64,000 nucleotides of DNA from NCBI GenBank assembly GCA_029449235.1, contig JANATG010000005.1, forward strand, positions 1,302,001-1,366,000, written 5' to 3'. The notes under the pieces were generated by a model. It was not told where the DNA came from. It made no database searches and was given only the letters and a program-made list of their open reading frames with translations. This stretch comes from Linnemannia schmuckeri. Taxonomy: Eukaryota; Mortierellomycota; Mortierellomycetes; Mortierellales; Mortierellaceae. Below, in pieces: positions 44,444-54,967 of the stretch (the first letter of the stretch is position 1; each line of letters opens with the position of its first letter). A program made the translations under genes and the position numbers.

Positions 44444-47400
44444 ATGTCACACGCAACACAAAGCCAGACCAGCACGCCATCGCCCGAGGCTTCATTCGTC
44501 TCTCAGGGAAAGACACACCTCTTGCTGTGGGCAATGGCAGAGGAGTACCTCGAACGGGCACGATCCTTGTGCTTTGTTGCCACAGCACAGTCTGGTTCAC
44601 AACCAGGTTGGCGAGCACATCACCAGGACCTTATCTTATGTGCGATCAAGAGTCTTGTCGCATGTGTCTCGGTCGAGTCACCTTCTATGACCCAGCTCGA
44701 CAAGGCCAAATCTCGACTGAGGCTGGCACAGGTCCTATTTGAGGAGACTGAGAGTCTTGACAGATCCGAGGAGGAAGTCACTAAAGCGGTATGTGGTTTC
44801 GACTTCTTGCGGTTAATAATCGATAAAGGGTGTCAGTGAATAAGAACAAGGGAACTAATAGGATGCATCTTTTGTTTTGAAATAGATCATCATCGCGGAT
44901 TCAGTAAAGATATATTTGCGGTGAAAATTAATCCTCTAGACTACACGTTTTTTTTTTTCAAGCCAGGAGTGTACTAAAGCCACGCCCGATTTGTTCTTCC
45001 ATCTTGGACCTTTGTAGATTCAAGGATCGTCGGCGCTAGAAATTCAGCTAAGATTATATGAACTACAGACGCAGATATATATCGAGACGAAGAGGTTTCG
45101 GCTTGCCAAAAACACACTCAGAATCGCTTCGGCAGAGGCTGCAAAGTAAAGGCGCAAAGTGATATGTTTTGTTCAGCGATTACCTCACACGAAAACGTTG
45201 CTTATAGCAGATATCTAATATGGACTATCCTTAACTTGCTCGTAGGTATGGACTACATAACTGGATATATCAGTTCTGTTTCTTCAAGGCGCGAGTACAC
45301 TTTATGATGGACGATGTTGCAGGAAGTTTGACGACTTTGAATCAAGGGGCTGCACTCGCGAATCAACAGGGAGATTTTGATATCAAGGTAACATAATTGA
45401 CTGACGTGTGACCTCTCAGCGGCAGAGAGAAAAACTAAACAAGCTCACTCAATCAATATTTCATTTCTGTCGTAGATGGCTTTCTGGATCGTGGCTGGAC
45501 AGTACTCTCTCATGCTCTCCAAGTGGGATCAAGCCATATTTTATCTTCAAAAGATGACGCCTCATATGGGCATAGCAGAGCTTCTTGATTTTACCATAAC
45601 GACAGCAGCAACTACAACACCACAACTGCCTACAACAACCGATGATAGATCGCCACTAACACCAGTAACACCACCATCGCCGGCGGCGCATGAAACACCG
45701 CAGGAACTGGATCGTCAGCAGTGCCAGTCGCAGCAACTGAGAGTCTTTTTCTTAATCCTCTATATCATTTGCATGAGTCGGTCGGGACAGGTCGAAAAGA
45801 CGCTATTTGCGCTCACTGCGCTGCATGGAGCTCTCGATGGAACGAGGCCGAGAGACACAGACGAGCTGCAGGGTGTGTTCAGAGTGTTTCTCAAGAATCG
45901 GATCGATGATTCTCTCCAGGGTCGTCAGCAAGCTTCTCAACAGCACCACTCATCCTCTCAGTCGTACGTTTGTATCCGCTGGATGACATTCTCTCAAGTA
46001 TATTGCTTGACCTACCTGTTATCTGGAATCTGCAGCAAAGCAGACATGACTCAGCCCATGAAGTCTCAACAATTCCTCGTCGAAGGAATCAAGGTGGTCG
46101 ATCGAGAGTTTACTGTAAACGATTGTAAGTTTACGTGGAGCGTTCGTAAGCTATTCTTTTTGTGTACCTGAAAGTATCGCTGGCATTAGAACTAACATCT
46201 TCAAAAGACGCATCTTCTAGCGTCTATGTTCGACGAAATCAACGCTGGTTCTCGCTCCTGCTGATGACCATGCTCCTGCACCTAACCGATGTGTTTTTGC
46301 TCAAGTTTGAGCTTGAATCCGCTCAAGAGGTATTGTAAATACTGTCTGCGGATCAAATTAGCTGTGTTTCTTATTTACAAACACTTTAACTGATACATGT
46401 CTTTCTTGTCTTCTTGAACTTAAGACGTTACTGAAGGCCACATATTGGGCGCAGGTTTGCGGGGCTTGGGACTTGTTCAAGTGGCGTATCTCGCTGACGA
46501 CTGGAATGATGATGCAACTCGGAGGCCGACTAGAGGAAGCGATGGACTGGTACAGCATCTGTTTGAGCCACTCTGAAAGTCCACATCAAGATCCTGAGGG
46601 CTATGAAGCAAAGACCCTGGCCCTTATCAGCACTGGCTTCATCTTTAGCGGCGAGCGGTATTACAACCACCAGAGAGTAAGCTGCCATGCCGTCGTCCCT
46701 ATCTGTGCTGAAGATGTTGTGGCTTAAGCCTTCAGGTAGTTAACCATCAGTGGCAATATTCGATAGGCTAGAGAGATATTGGTAGAGGCCAAGGCTCGGC
46801 ACGCAGCGATGCAGTCGGCTAATGTGCGGTGCGCGCTTCATATCCTCGACGGCGCAACCAACGAAGGGTTAATTCCCGCCAGGTAAGTCATCGCAGGGAT
46901 TTTGTATTCAGTGAATAGATAGGAAAATTGAAGACTAATGACCTTACACGACGATATTCGGTTGATCAACTGCGCCTAGACAACACTTGCACGAGTCTCT
47001 CAAGATATCGGGCAGCCTGATGAACACACAGCTGAGAAGTATATCGCTTATGCTCCTGGGTAATTTTTACAAGGAAGGACATGATGCACAAGCAGAGAAG
47101 ATGCTGGCAGCAGGGTTCGCGCATGCTGCCAAGACATGCAACCAGATTGTTGCAGTGGCGACAGGATTCACATTGAAAGGTAAATATTATGTAATGAAAC
47201 AGCCCATGATACGCGGTGTATCAAAATTTTGTTCCAAAAAGTCAAAATGTCGCACGCGCTGTGCCCCTGAAGACACTGACCAACTGAGGCGCATTTTTTT
47301 TTATTTTCTCTCTATCACCCATCACGTAGACCTTTACTTACAGACATCGAGAGGAATCAAGGCCAGCGAGCAGGCCCAGAGGAACAAGGCCTTCTTGGAC

Positions 47401-47478
47401 GAGGTGGATAAGACGTTCCAGGAGAGGGTGCTGGATCCACTTCTCAACGATCATGCTCCTAGCAGCAGCACGACATGA
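44444..47478 (+). CDS. MAU2: Cohesin loading complex subunit MAU2/SCC4
   Basis: Proposed exons: 44444-44788, micro-exon 44887-44904, 45018-45145, 45246-45387, 45476-46124, 46208-46329, 46425-46676, 46767-46882, 46980-47179, 47330-47478, giving 706 residues. The helical TPR-like superhelix typical of Scc4/Mau2 is visible: LLWAMAEEYLERARSL, EIQLRLYELQTQIYIETKRF, LHNWIYQFCFFKARVHFMMD, ALANQQGDFDIKMAFWIVAG. The C-terminal repeats include AKTCNQIVAVATGFTLK. Scc4/Mau2 wraps the Scc2/NIPBL N-terminus and targets the loader to chromatin. A Thr/Pro-rich linker near residue 250 looks disordered. The gene follows ORC6 by 165 nt and precedes BUD6 by 303 nt on the same strand. The 18-nt exon is optional for frame. 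Confidence 0.87.
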
Positions 47479-47781
47479 AGAATAAAATAAAAGTTGAGGT
47501 TGTCAATTGGCTGTGCTCGCTCCCCGACCATGCTGACCCATGCGTGTGCCTGGCCCAGCCCACGTTCTTTTACATTTTTCTTTCGATATTTTTTCTTGTG
47601 TTGTTCTCCCTGTTCTCCTTTCTTCTCTTTCTTTCTTTCTTTCTTTTTTTTTGGTCACCCCGCGTGTGCACTCTCAGTCCTCTTCTCCCCTTTTCCCGCC
47701 ATCCTCCCCGCTTTCCCATTCTCTCATTCGCACTTATTCCTTAACCCCCCTCACTCCCCTTTCAAAAATAACAAGGGCATC

Positions 47782-50700
47782 ATGGACCCCAACGCACAGT
47801 TCGCACCAACAGGGAATCCCGTCCGAAGACGTAAAACGGACCAGGGCGCCGTAAGTATACTCTTCGCCGCGGACGACTCCGCCCCTTCTCACTTCCACGC
47901 TGAACCATAAACAGCTCTTTTCAGCCATACCCACACACTGTGCTTCAACCAAAAAGCGACATAACGAAGGAAGAAAAAAGGGCGCCGACTGTGATGCATC
48001 TTTCCGTGTTCAGCAAATGACCCATTCTGACATTTCAAACGTCTACCTTTTTTACGGACTGCTTGGCAATCACCGTACAGATGAACCCAATAGAGGCGAC
48101 GGTCACCAAACTGTTGGTGGCGACGAAACAGCTTCTGGAGGGCTTGACGCTGTGGTCAACGCGGAAAATGACTGAGGACCAGGTGTCGGATATCTTTGTT
48201 CAGCTCGCCACTCAATTCAACTTGGCTACCCAATCCTTCCATGAGGTTGGCATTGATACCAGGTACAGCAAACAGAATACATTCCATTGCTGTCCTTGCT
48301 CTTCTTGCTCAGCCTCCTCTCCTCGTATTTGTTTTTCTGGCCGACCATTGTGATTGCACCCTGAGAAAAAAAGGCATAATTGTGACAAGGCAACCCTAAC
48401 TCGTGTTTTTTCTTTTGGCTCATTTCCGAATAGCGAGCTGGCACATATCCCCGACGACCTCAGAAACTGCCTGGAGACCGCTCTTGGCGAGGAACCATCG
48501 CCCTCATCGCTTGACCAATATCTGCCAAAGATCAAAGAAGTTATCATCAACCTTCTGCAAGGCTTGCGTATGAAGCAGAATCTGTATCGCGATCAGAACG
48601 ACGCAAAGGCAGCGCGCTTGCAAGCAGCAGCAGCAACTACAGGGCGATCCAAGAGCAATGGAAGCGCCTTCCGACAGCCGCACATGAGCAGGATGTTGGA
48701 AGACGGCAGTGGCGGCGGTGGCAGCGGCGGTGCGAGCACTACTCGGAGCCAATCACTCAACGCGGGACCACCACCGACCGTCTCAATTTCTTCTCCGCGG
48801 GACGAGCAAGGACATGCAGAAACTTTGGCCTCGCTTCGCAAGAGCGATGCTATCACTCGTCGTGCCTCTTCTCGACGCCACTCCCAGAGATTTTCGACCT
48901 TGCTGGAGCAGAATGCTCCTCCAGTCCCTCGAAGAAACCATATGGCAGATTCAACGATGCTATCTACTTATCCAGGATACTCCACCCCACAGGCTTCCAG
49001 CCCACTGGCAAGTCCTAGCGGCTCGCTTCCCTATGGCCAGCTCTCGCCTCTGCCGACTTTTGACACTTACCCAAACAGCCCAGCTCTGTCGAGCAGTATG
49101 AACAAGTCTATGGACGGAATGTCTCTCCCACCAACCATCCCGATGCCTCCCCCACCCAACGGCGGCATGACTCATATCCCATCCTCTACCGACGAGCCTA
49201 TGTTGGGGTCGTCGTCAATGGTTAACCCCAATGTCCTTAACACGGACTCTGGAGCTCCCACTCACCAAGCGCAGATACCATCAGGATCGACTGATACTCT
49301 TAACAGTGTAGCGGCACCAACGATCCTCAGCAGCATTGATCCTTCGAGCGCAATGTCCCTGACATCTTCTGAGACCACGGGTAGCGTTGACAAGCGTTGA
49401 ACATCAATGTATTGCGCTTTTTCGCAAGGAACATGCGCTAACTACGACTAGTTTCATTGCCGTGCATATAGGTCCAGTGGACACGAGTCTGACATTGTTC
49501 CTCCAGGTGGGCAAAAGCGTAAAGAAGACTAAGTTTGAGGGAGAGCTGACCCATTCAGGCCTGCGGATGCTCTTTATGGAAAAGTTCCAGTACAACCCAG
49601 GACAGGAGGACTTCCCCACCATTTATGTTAAGGATCCGCACACCAATATTCACTATGAACTCGAATCCTTGGCAGACGTTAAGCAGAACGCATTTTTGTC
49701 GCTGAATGTCGATGGTAAAGGGAACTATCATGCGCATTGAATAAGGGAACAAATGAAGATGGACGCGTTTTGAGATATGTTTTGATGATTAACACTGTCT
49801 TGATATGATGCTAGATTTGGAGAATATTCAGCGCAAGATGGATCAAGGATTCGCAGCATTATTCAAAGAGCTGAGCGAGATTAAGAAAGCGCAGGAGACA
49901 ATGGAGACAGCTCGGCAGAAGGCAGCGGCAGCGGCTGCAGCGGCAGCTGCGGTGGTCAAAGATACACCTGAGCGTAACGCGGCATCGAACCCCGAGAGCT
50001 CTGCGCTCCTTCGGTCAGTCGTCCAAAAAGTTCTTACTAAGACCAAGTCAGCAGCGGCTTTGACAAGCCAAGGAAGCATTTCAGCGGCTGATTTGAAGCC
50101 GCAACAGGACGAGGTGCGTTCCTTACGCCGGGACCTGGGCGTTGTTCGACAAATGTACACAGAACTGCAGAGTGAGACCAAGACCATGCTTGGAAGTTTG
50201 GCGGGATACACGTCGCAGATTCGCAAGCAGGCCCTTGAGCAGCCCGTATCATCAAGGATGTTTATCGAGACTGGCAAGATCAAACTGGACAAGAAGTCTG
50301 AGGATCTGACCAATAAGATCGAGGACTTGCAGGACGTAGTTGAGGACATGAAGCTCAATGTCACCCAGCGTCGTGGTCGACCCAGCGACAGCTCTATGAC
50401 GTTTGTCGACAAGCAGTGCGAGGAGATTGAGCGAGACCTTACTGAACTTTCGGACTATATCCAGTCAATCCGGCCCTCGTGGAAGAAGACCTGGGAGGTT
50501 GAGCTGCAGACGATCGTGAAGGAGCAGATGTTCTTAAAGGAACAGGAGGCCTTGCTGGAAGATCTCAGGGAGGATCGGGGCTCCTTGATGCAGACGCTCG
50601 GAAACCTGAAGAAGCTGCTCGAATTGCAGGATAAGAACGGTGGTGTCTTGGGAGGCAAGCCTCGCGAATTTGTGTTCCAGCCTCAGGTGGATGACAGCTT

Positions 50701-50992
50701 TGAGGGACTGAAGACGGTGATGGAGGAAGTCAAGATGATTGAGCCAGATTCGAACAAGCGTTTGAAGGCGATGGCTCAGATGGAGAAGCTGCGCCATATC
50801 GAGTTGTCGAACCGGATTGATGAGTTTGAGGAGGAGCTGACGACGTTTGTGGGAGCGAGCAAGCTGAGGAAGACTGGTGGAGCACAAGAAGTCGAGCGTC
50901 AGAGACAGCAGAGGGATCTGGAGAACCTTAAGGCCATGTTTGCCAAGAAGGAACAAGATGTCCCGGTCGCAGACCAAGGCGACGGAGCATAG
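47782..50992 (+). CDS. BUD6: Bud6/Aip3 actin-interacting polarity protein
   Basis: Five exons: 47782-47850, 48081-48262, 48434-49380, 49472-49714, 49815-50992, giving 872 residues. The N-terminal Aip3 segment reads VTKLLVATKQLLEGLTLWST and TEDQVSDIFVQLATQFN, then ELAHIPDDLRNCLE. A Ser/Pro-rich linker follows. The conserved core (SLTLFLQVGKSVKKTKFEGE, LRMLFMEKFQYNPGQEDFP) leads into a long coiled coil (EDLQDVVEDMKLNV, ERDLTELSDYIQSIRPSWKK). Bud6 binds G-actin and formins at polarity sites such as hyphal tips. The exon 3-4 junction uses donor G/GTAGCG at 49381 and acceptor CATATAG at 49471; a nearer CCAG at 49506 would break the reading frame and the conserved core. Confidence 0.93.
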
Positions 50993-51736
50993 TAGTCGAC
51001 TTTTTTTGCTTTTTACCCTAAATAGTCAATACACATGGCTCGAGATAGGCATGCATTGTTTGTTATCTTGTGTTCCGATTGAGGGTGATTTATCGGCAGA
51101 GGAAGTCAGTCTATGGACGCGAAAACTGGTTTTTGGAGAGAGAGTGTGTGTGATCGAACGGGCCACTCTTTCTTTTTTAGAGCACACGCCACGTTGACAA
51201 ATCAGTGCGCAATGGGCCAGTCGGGATTTATTCTTCAGGTTGCTTCAACAGGGCTCGAGAACTACCCATTGTTGATTTGATGTTTTGTGTTTGCGTGTTT
51301 TATCTTTTTTTTTGCAACCGTAGTTGTTTTCGTTGAGGTACGGTGTAACATGGCATCATAGCCAAGCTCGAGTTTACGTTGTTTGTTGTCTTTCGGACGA
51401 CCTGGACGAAATAGGAAAATGACAACGAAAAGATATCTCACCGTTGGCAGTGATTTTTTGGTCATATTACAAAGACCACTTTCATGTCAACAGAAACACA
51501 CCGCACTTGTACAATAGGCACAGACCCGATCTCGATCGCTTCCATCGCTTTGTTTTTTTCCGAGTAATAAAAAGGTGGCGGCGTCGCCAGCTTTCCTTTT
51601 TTCCTCAGTATCAACCTCAACTTCAAGTCAACCACTTCTATTCTTCCAGTAATTTCGACACACATATCAATCCATCCTCTACACTCGCCCCAAGAACACA
51701 CAACAGCTCATCTCCTCCCCTTTCCATCAAAAAAAC
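50993..51736. other. Intergenic between BUD6 and the NmrA-like gene
   Basis: No gene is supported. A pyrimidine/CA-rich leader lies at 51590-51735 directly before the next ATG. Confidence 0.5.
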
Positions 51737-52555
51737 ATGACAATTTCATTGACTCAATATATCGCGTTTTTTGGCGCCACTGGCGGGTACATAACCGTGT
51801 GTCTCTCCTACACCCTCCTCGCAGGGTTTCATGCCTCGACCTTGCCTCGTACACCGTCCAAGTTGATCAAGATGCTTCTGGCCCAGAGTATCCCTCAAGC
51901 GATCATCGATACCCAACTGAGGATCGTCAAGGGCGATATCGACGATGTCTCTTCAATCAAGGATGTCCTTCTGGTCCCCTCCGCTACCGGTGGTGAAGAG
52001 GATGCAGTTGGATTGGTCTCGGTGATCGTATCGGGGATTGGAGGAGTCGGCAAATTGCAGTGGTCGATCCGTCGTCCGGTAACGGTTAATGTCCCAGATC
52101 TGTGTGCCAATGCCGCCAAGAATGTTGTTCAAGCCCTTCAGGGGATCTATGAGATCCACCCATCCCTAGCTCGTGGACGGAAACCATCGATTACCGTGAT
52201 TTCGTCGACGGGGATTTCAAGCGGTCCCGAGGATGTGCCATTCGGCCTGCGGACTCTATTTCGTGTCATCCTTGCGGATCCGCATAAGGATAAACATGAG
52301 ATGGAGAGGATCGCCCTCTCTAACAGAGTAGTCACATCGACTGCGACAGCGACGGTGGGAGTGTTTGGAAGAGCGATTGTTGTTAGAGCGAGTTTGATGA
52401 CGGGAGACCAGAATATCAAGGAAGGGAAAGGGTGGAGGAAGTTGAGGGTGGGTACGGAGGAAAAACCTGCGGTTGGATACACGGTGCATCGGGCGGATGT
52501 TGGGGAGTGGATCTTTGAGGAGGTTGTTAGGGGCGTAGATGGTGGGGAGAGGTAA
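51737..52555 (+). CDS. NAD(P)-binding Rossmann-fold protein, NmrA/atypical SDR-like
   Basis: Intronless, 272 residues, unusual among the intron-rich neighbours. The N-terminus FFGATGGYITVCLSYTLLAG is a Rossmann dinucleotide-binding motif of the GATGG type used by NmrA-like and other atypical short-chain dehydrogenases. LRIVKGDIDDVSSIKDVL follows, the usual acidic second-strand region. SVIVSGIGGVGKLQW and ITVISSTGISSG mark later strands. A typical YxxxK catalytic pair is not obvious, so it may be a cofactor-binding regulator rather than a reductase. The intronless structure could reflect retrocopy or horizontal transfer; base composition does not clearly decide. Confidence 0.8.
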   Translation: MTISLTQYIAFFGATGGYITVCLSYTLLAGFHASTLPRTPSKLIKMLLAQSIPQAIIDTQLRIVKGDIDDVSSIKDVLLVPSATGGEEDAVGLVSVIVSGIGGVGKLQWSIRRPVTVNVPDLCANAAKNVVQALQGIYEIHPSLARGRKPSITVISSTGISSGPEDVPFGLRTLFRVILADPHKDKHEMERIALSNRVVTSTATATVGVFGRAIVVRASLMTGDQNIKEGKGWRKLRVGTEEKPAVGYTVHRADVGEWIFEEVVRGVDGGER

Positions 52556-53137
52556 TTTGGACAGAAGGTGACTCTAACCAACTGAGAGTGCTAGGAGTAC
52601 AAGAATCTTGTCTACTTTTTGGGTAATAAGGAAATATATAAAAATCGCGAAAAGAACGCGGTCTTTGGATTTTCGTGCAAGTGAATGAGAATTAAGTGGC
52701 AAGAGTGCTGATCTACGCTCCGTTGTTGGATATCACAAAGGTTCGCTGTAGGCCGTAGGAAGGACGTGATCCGATTCGATGTGTCTGTGTGGAGAAGGTT
52801 TGTTCTAGCGGGCTCGGCTCGTTTGGTGGTACATCCATGCTCGGCCGGTCGGAGAAAGCGCAGAAGTGAAAATCACGTACACAACGAGCAATGAATAAAT
52901 TGAGGGAAGCGCGCTTTTTTTTTTTTTTTTTTTTTTCATAATCCCTTTTCTTTTTTTTTTTCCTCCTTTGCTCATCCCTTCCTTTCTCCAGTCAGGTCAA
53001 ATCGCAAAAGACGGCAACGAACACACGCGACTGCTACTGACACACAAAGCAGGACTTTTGCCAAAAACACACAAGCACAGGACTCCCATCCGTTTTATTC
53101 GTACTCTTTAAGATAACAAACTACACATTCAACAATC
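52556..53137. other. Intergenic upstream of the HSDL2-like gene
   Basis: No gene is supported. It contains a poly(T) run near 52915-52936 and a T/C-rich leader before 53138. Confidence 0.5.
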
Positions 53138-54637
53138 ATGTCACTTCAAGGTATACACATAGGCAATTTTTACCTTTGACAGAGTTACCCGTTCGACACC
53201 AAGGACGATAAACCAATGACACGAAACAAGCGGCTTCAAGCCCGATAAGGACACCGCTGGAGAGGAAGGACTAAGAAGTTGAACATCCTTTGGATTCTTT
53301 CTCATCTGCACCTTTCACTTGTAGGAAAGACGCTTTTCATCTCCGGAGCCAGTAGAGGTATCGGTCTGGCTATTGCCCTTCGCGCTGCCAGAGACAAGGC
53401 CAACATTGCCATCGCTGCCAAGACAGCCACCCCTCACCCTACTGTAAGGATGAAAAAAGAGTATTCACGCACTTCGTAGTTGGGCAGGGACAAGTGTACT
53501 GTTGCCAGTACCGTGGGAATGAAAAATGATACTTACATGTGACTGACTGAACCGGCTGTTGAAATACTATATAGCTTCCAGGAACCATTTACACTGCTGC
53601 AGAGGAGATCGAGAAGGCAGGAGGCACAGGTACTTAATATCCGTTCTCTCGCAACAATGTTATTACCAAGGAGAGTGTTTATACAGACTAATTGACACGA
53701 AAGCATCTATGCTATTCCTTTAATGTAGCACTGCCTATTATCTGCGACATTCGAGACGAGGAGCAGGTCAAGAGTGCGATTGATCAGACCGCTGCCAAAT
53801 TTGGCGGTATTGACATTCTTGTAAGTTTGGGTGCTTTATTCTTTTTCCAACATGACTCTGACAGCAAAAAGTCTTGGCTGCGCTTACTAACAGTGTTTCC
53901 TCGTCATCGAATTGGCTTCTTTGTCATTCCCGCGTGTTGCTTCCTCTTAGGTTAACAATGGTGAGTTCTAACGAGCCATGGTCCACCTCGAGGTTTTGTT
54001 ATGCATCAGTTGGCGTAAAATATCGATATTCATAGCCGTGTTTCTTATTTATATGGTAGCATCGGCAATTAGTTTGACAAATACGCAAGAGACGACTGTT
54101 AAGAAGTACGATCTGATGCACAGCATTAACGGCCGAGGCACCTGGATGGTCTCCAAGTACGCTATCCCACACCTGATCAAGTCCGGCAAGAACCCTCATA
54201 TCCTGAACTTGTCCCCACCACTGTCGATGAAGGAGGCCTGGTTCAAGAACAATGTCGCGTACACGATGTCCAAGATGAACATGTCGATGTGTGTCCTCGG
54301 TATGGCGGGTGAGTTGCGTCGACACAAGATTGGCGTCAACGCACTCTGGCCCCTGACGCTGATCGGAACCGCAGCGTTGACTCAGGTCGGTGACACGTCC
54401 AAGATGAAGTTGCGCTCGCCCGATATTGTGGCCGACGCTGCCTATCAGGTTTTCTTGAAGGACAGCTCCAAGTTCTCAGGTAACTTTTTAGTTGACGAGT
54501 TGTTCCTGAGACACGAGGGGTTCACGAACATGGACCAGTATGCTCCTGGTGAGCGCAAGTTCTCGCCGGATTTTTTCTTGCCTGACGAGCTTCTCAAGGA
54601 GATCGATGAGCTCCGCGCTACTCAGGGCTGGAACTAG
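53138..54637 (+). CDS. HSDL2-like short-chain dehydrogenase without SCP2 domain
   Basis: Six exons: 53138-53150, 53325-53443, 53575-53629, 53729-53820, 53951-53960, 54060-54637, giving 288 residues. It has the classical SDR cofactor motif (TLFISGASRGIG), AKTATPHP as in HSDL2, and the NNAS motif built across a 10-nt exon (DILVNNASAISLTNT). The catalytic Ser region is ILNLSPPLSM, the YxxxK motif is YTMSK, and VNALWP follows. Human HSDL2 is a peroxisomal/mitochondrial SDR with a C-terminal SCP2 lipid-binding domain; this protein stops after the SDR part. Substrate is unknown. The 13-nt first coding exon and the 10-nt exon are fixed by phase and by the family sequence. Confidence 0.92.
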
Positions 54638-54967
54638 ACTTGAGTCTGATTTGACAGATTTGACAGCAACAGCACGAAAGCACAAAAGCACAAAAGCACA
54701 AAATCACAAAGCCAAAGAAAATAAAATTTCCACGCATGATGCAACGTGACCACTCCCTTCGACAAAGAAAAGAGAAGCGTGTCGCCAGGAGAAAAGGAAG
54801 AGAGGAGGAGTGAAAAAAAGGCTCCTTTTTCGTGAAAAGAATCTCACTTCCTTCTTCCCTTTACTTCATTCAACGACGACCGCCCATAGACACCCTTTAC
54901 ACCCCTCCAATACCCTGCTTCTTCTCCTTTCAACCTTTTCATTCACGACTCAACAATACTCACAACC
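54638..54967. other. Short intergenic region upstream of VPS55
   Basis: No gene is supported. It includes CACAAAAG direct repeats near 54675-54705 and a C/T-rich leader from 54840. Confidence 0.5.

Noticed and set aside
49387..49506. Met at 49387 as a separate gene start, or acceptor CCAG at 49506 for BUD6
   Set aside because: The acceptor at 49471 keeps phase and the conserved SLTLFLQVGK core; 49506 breaks the frame.
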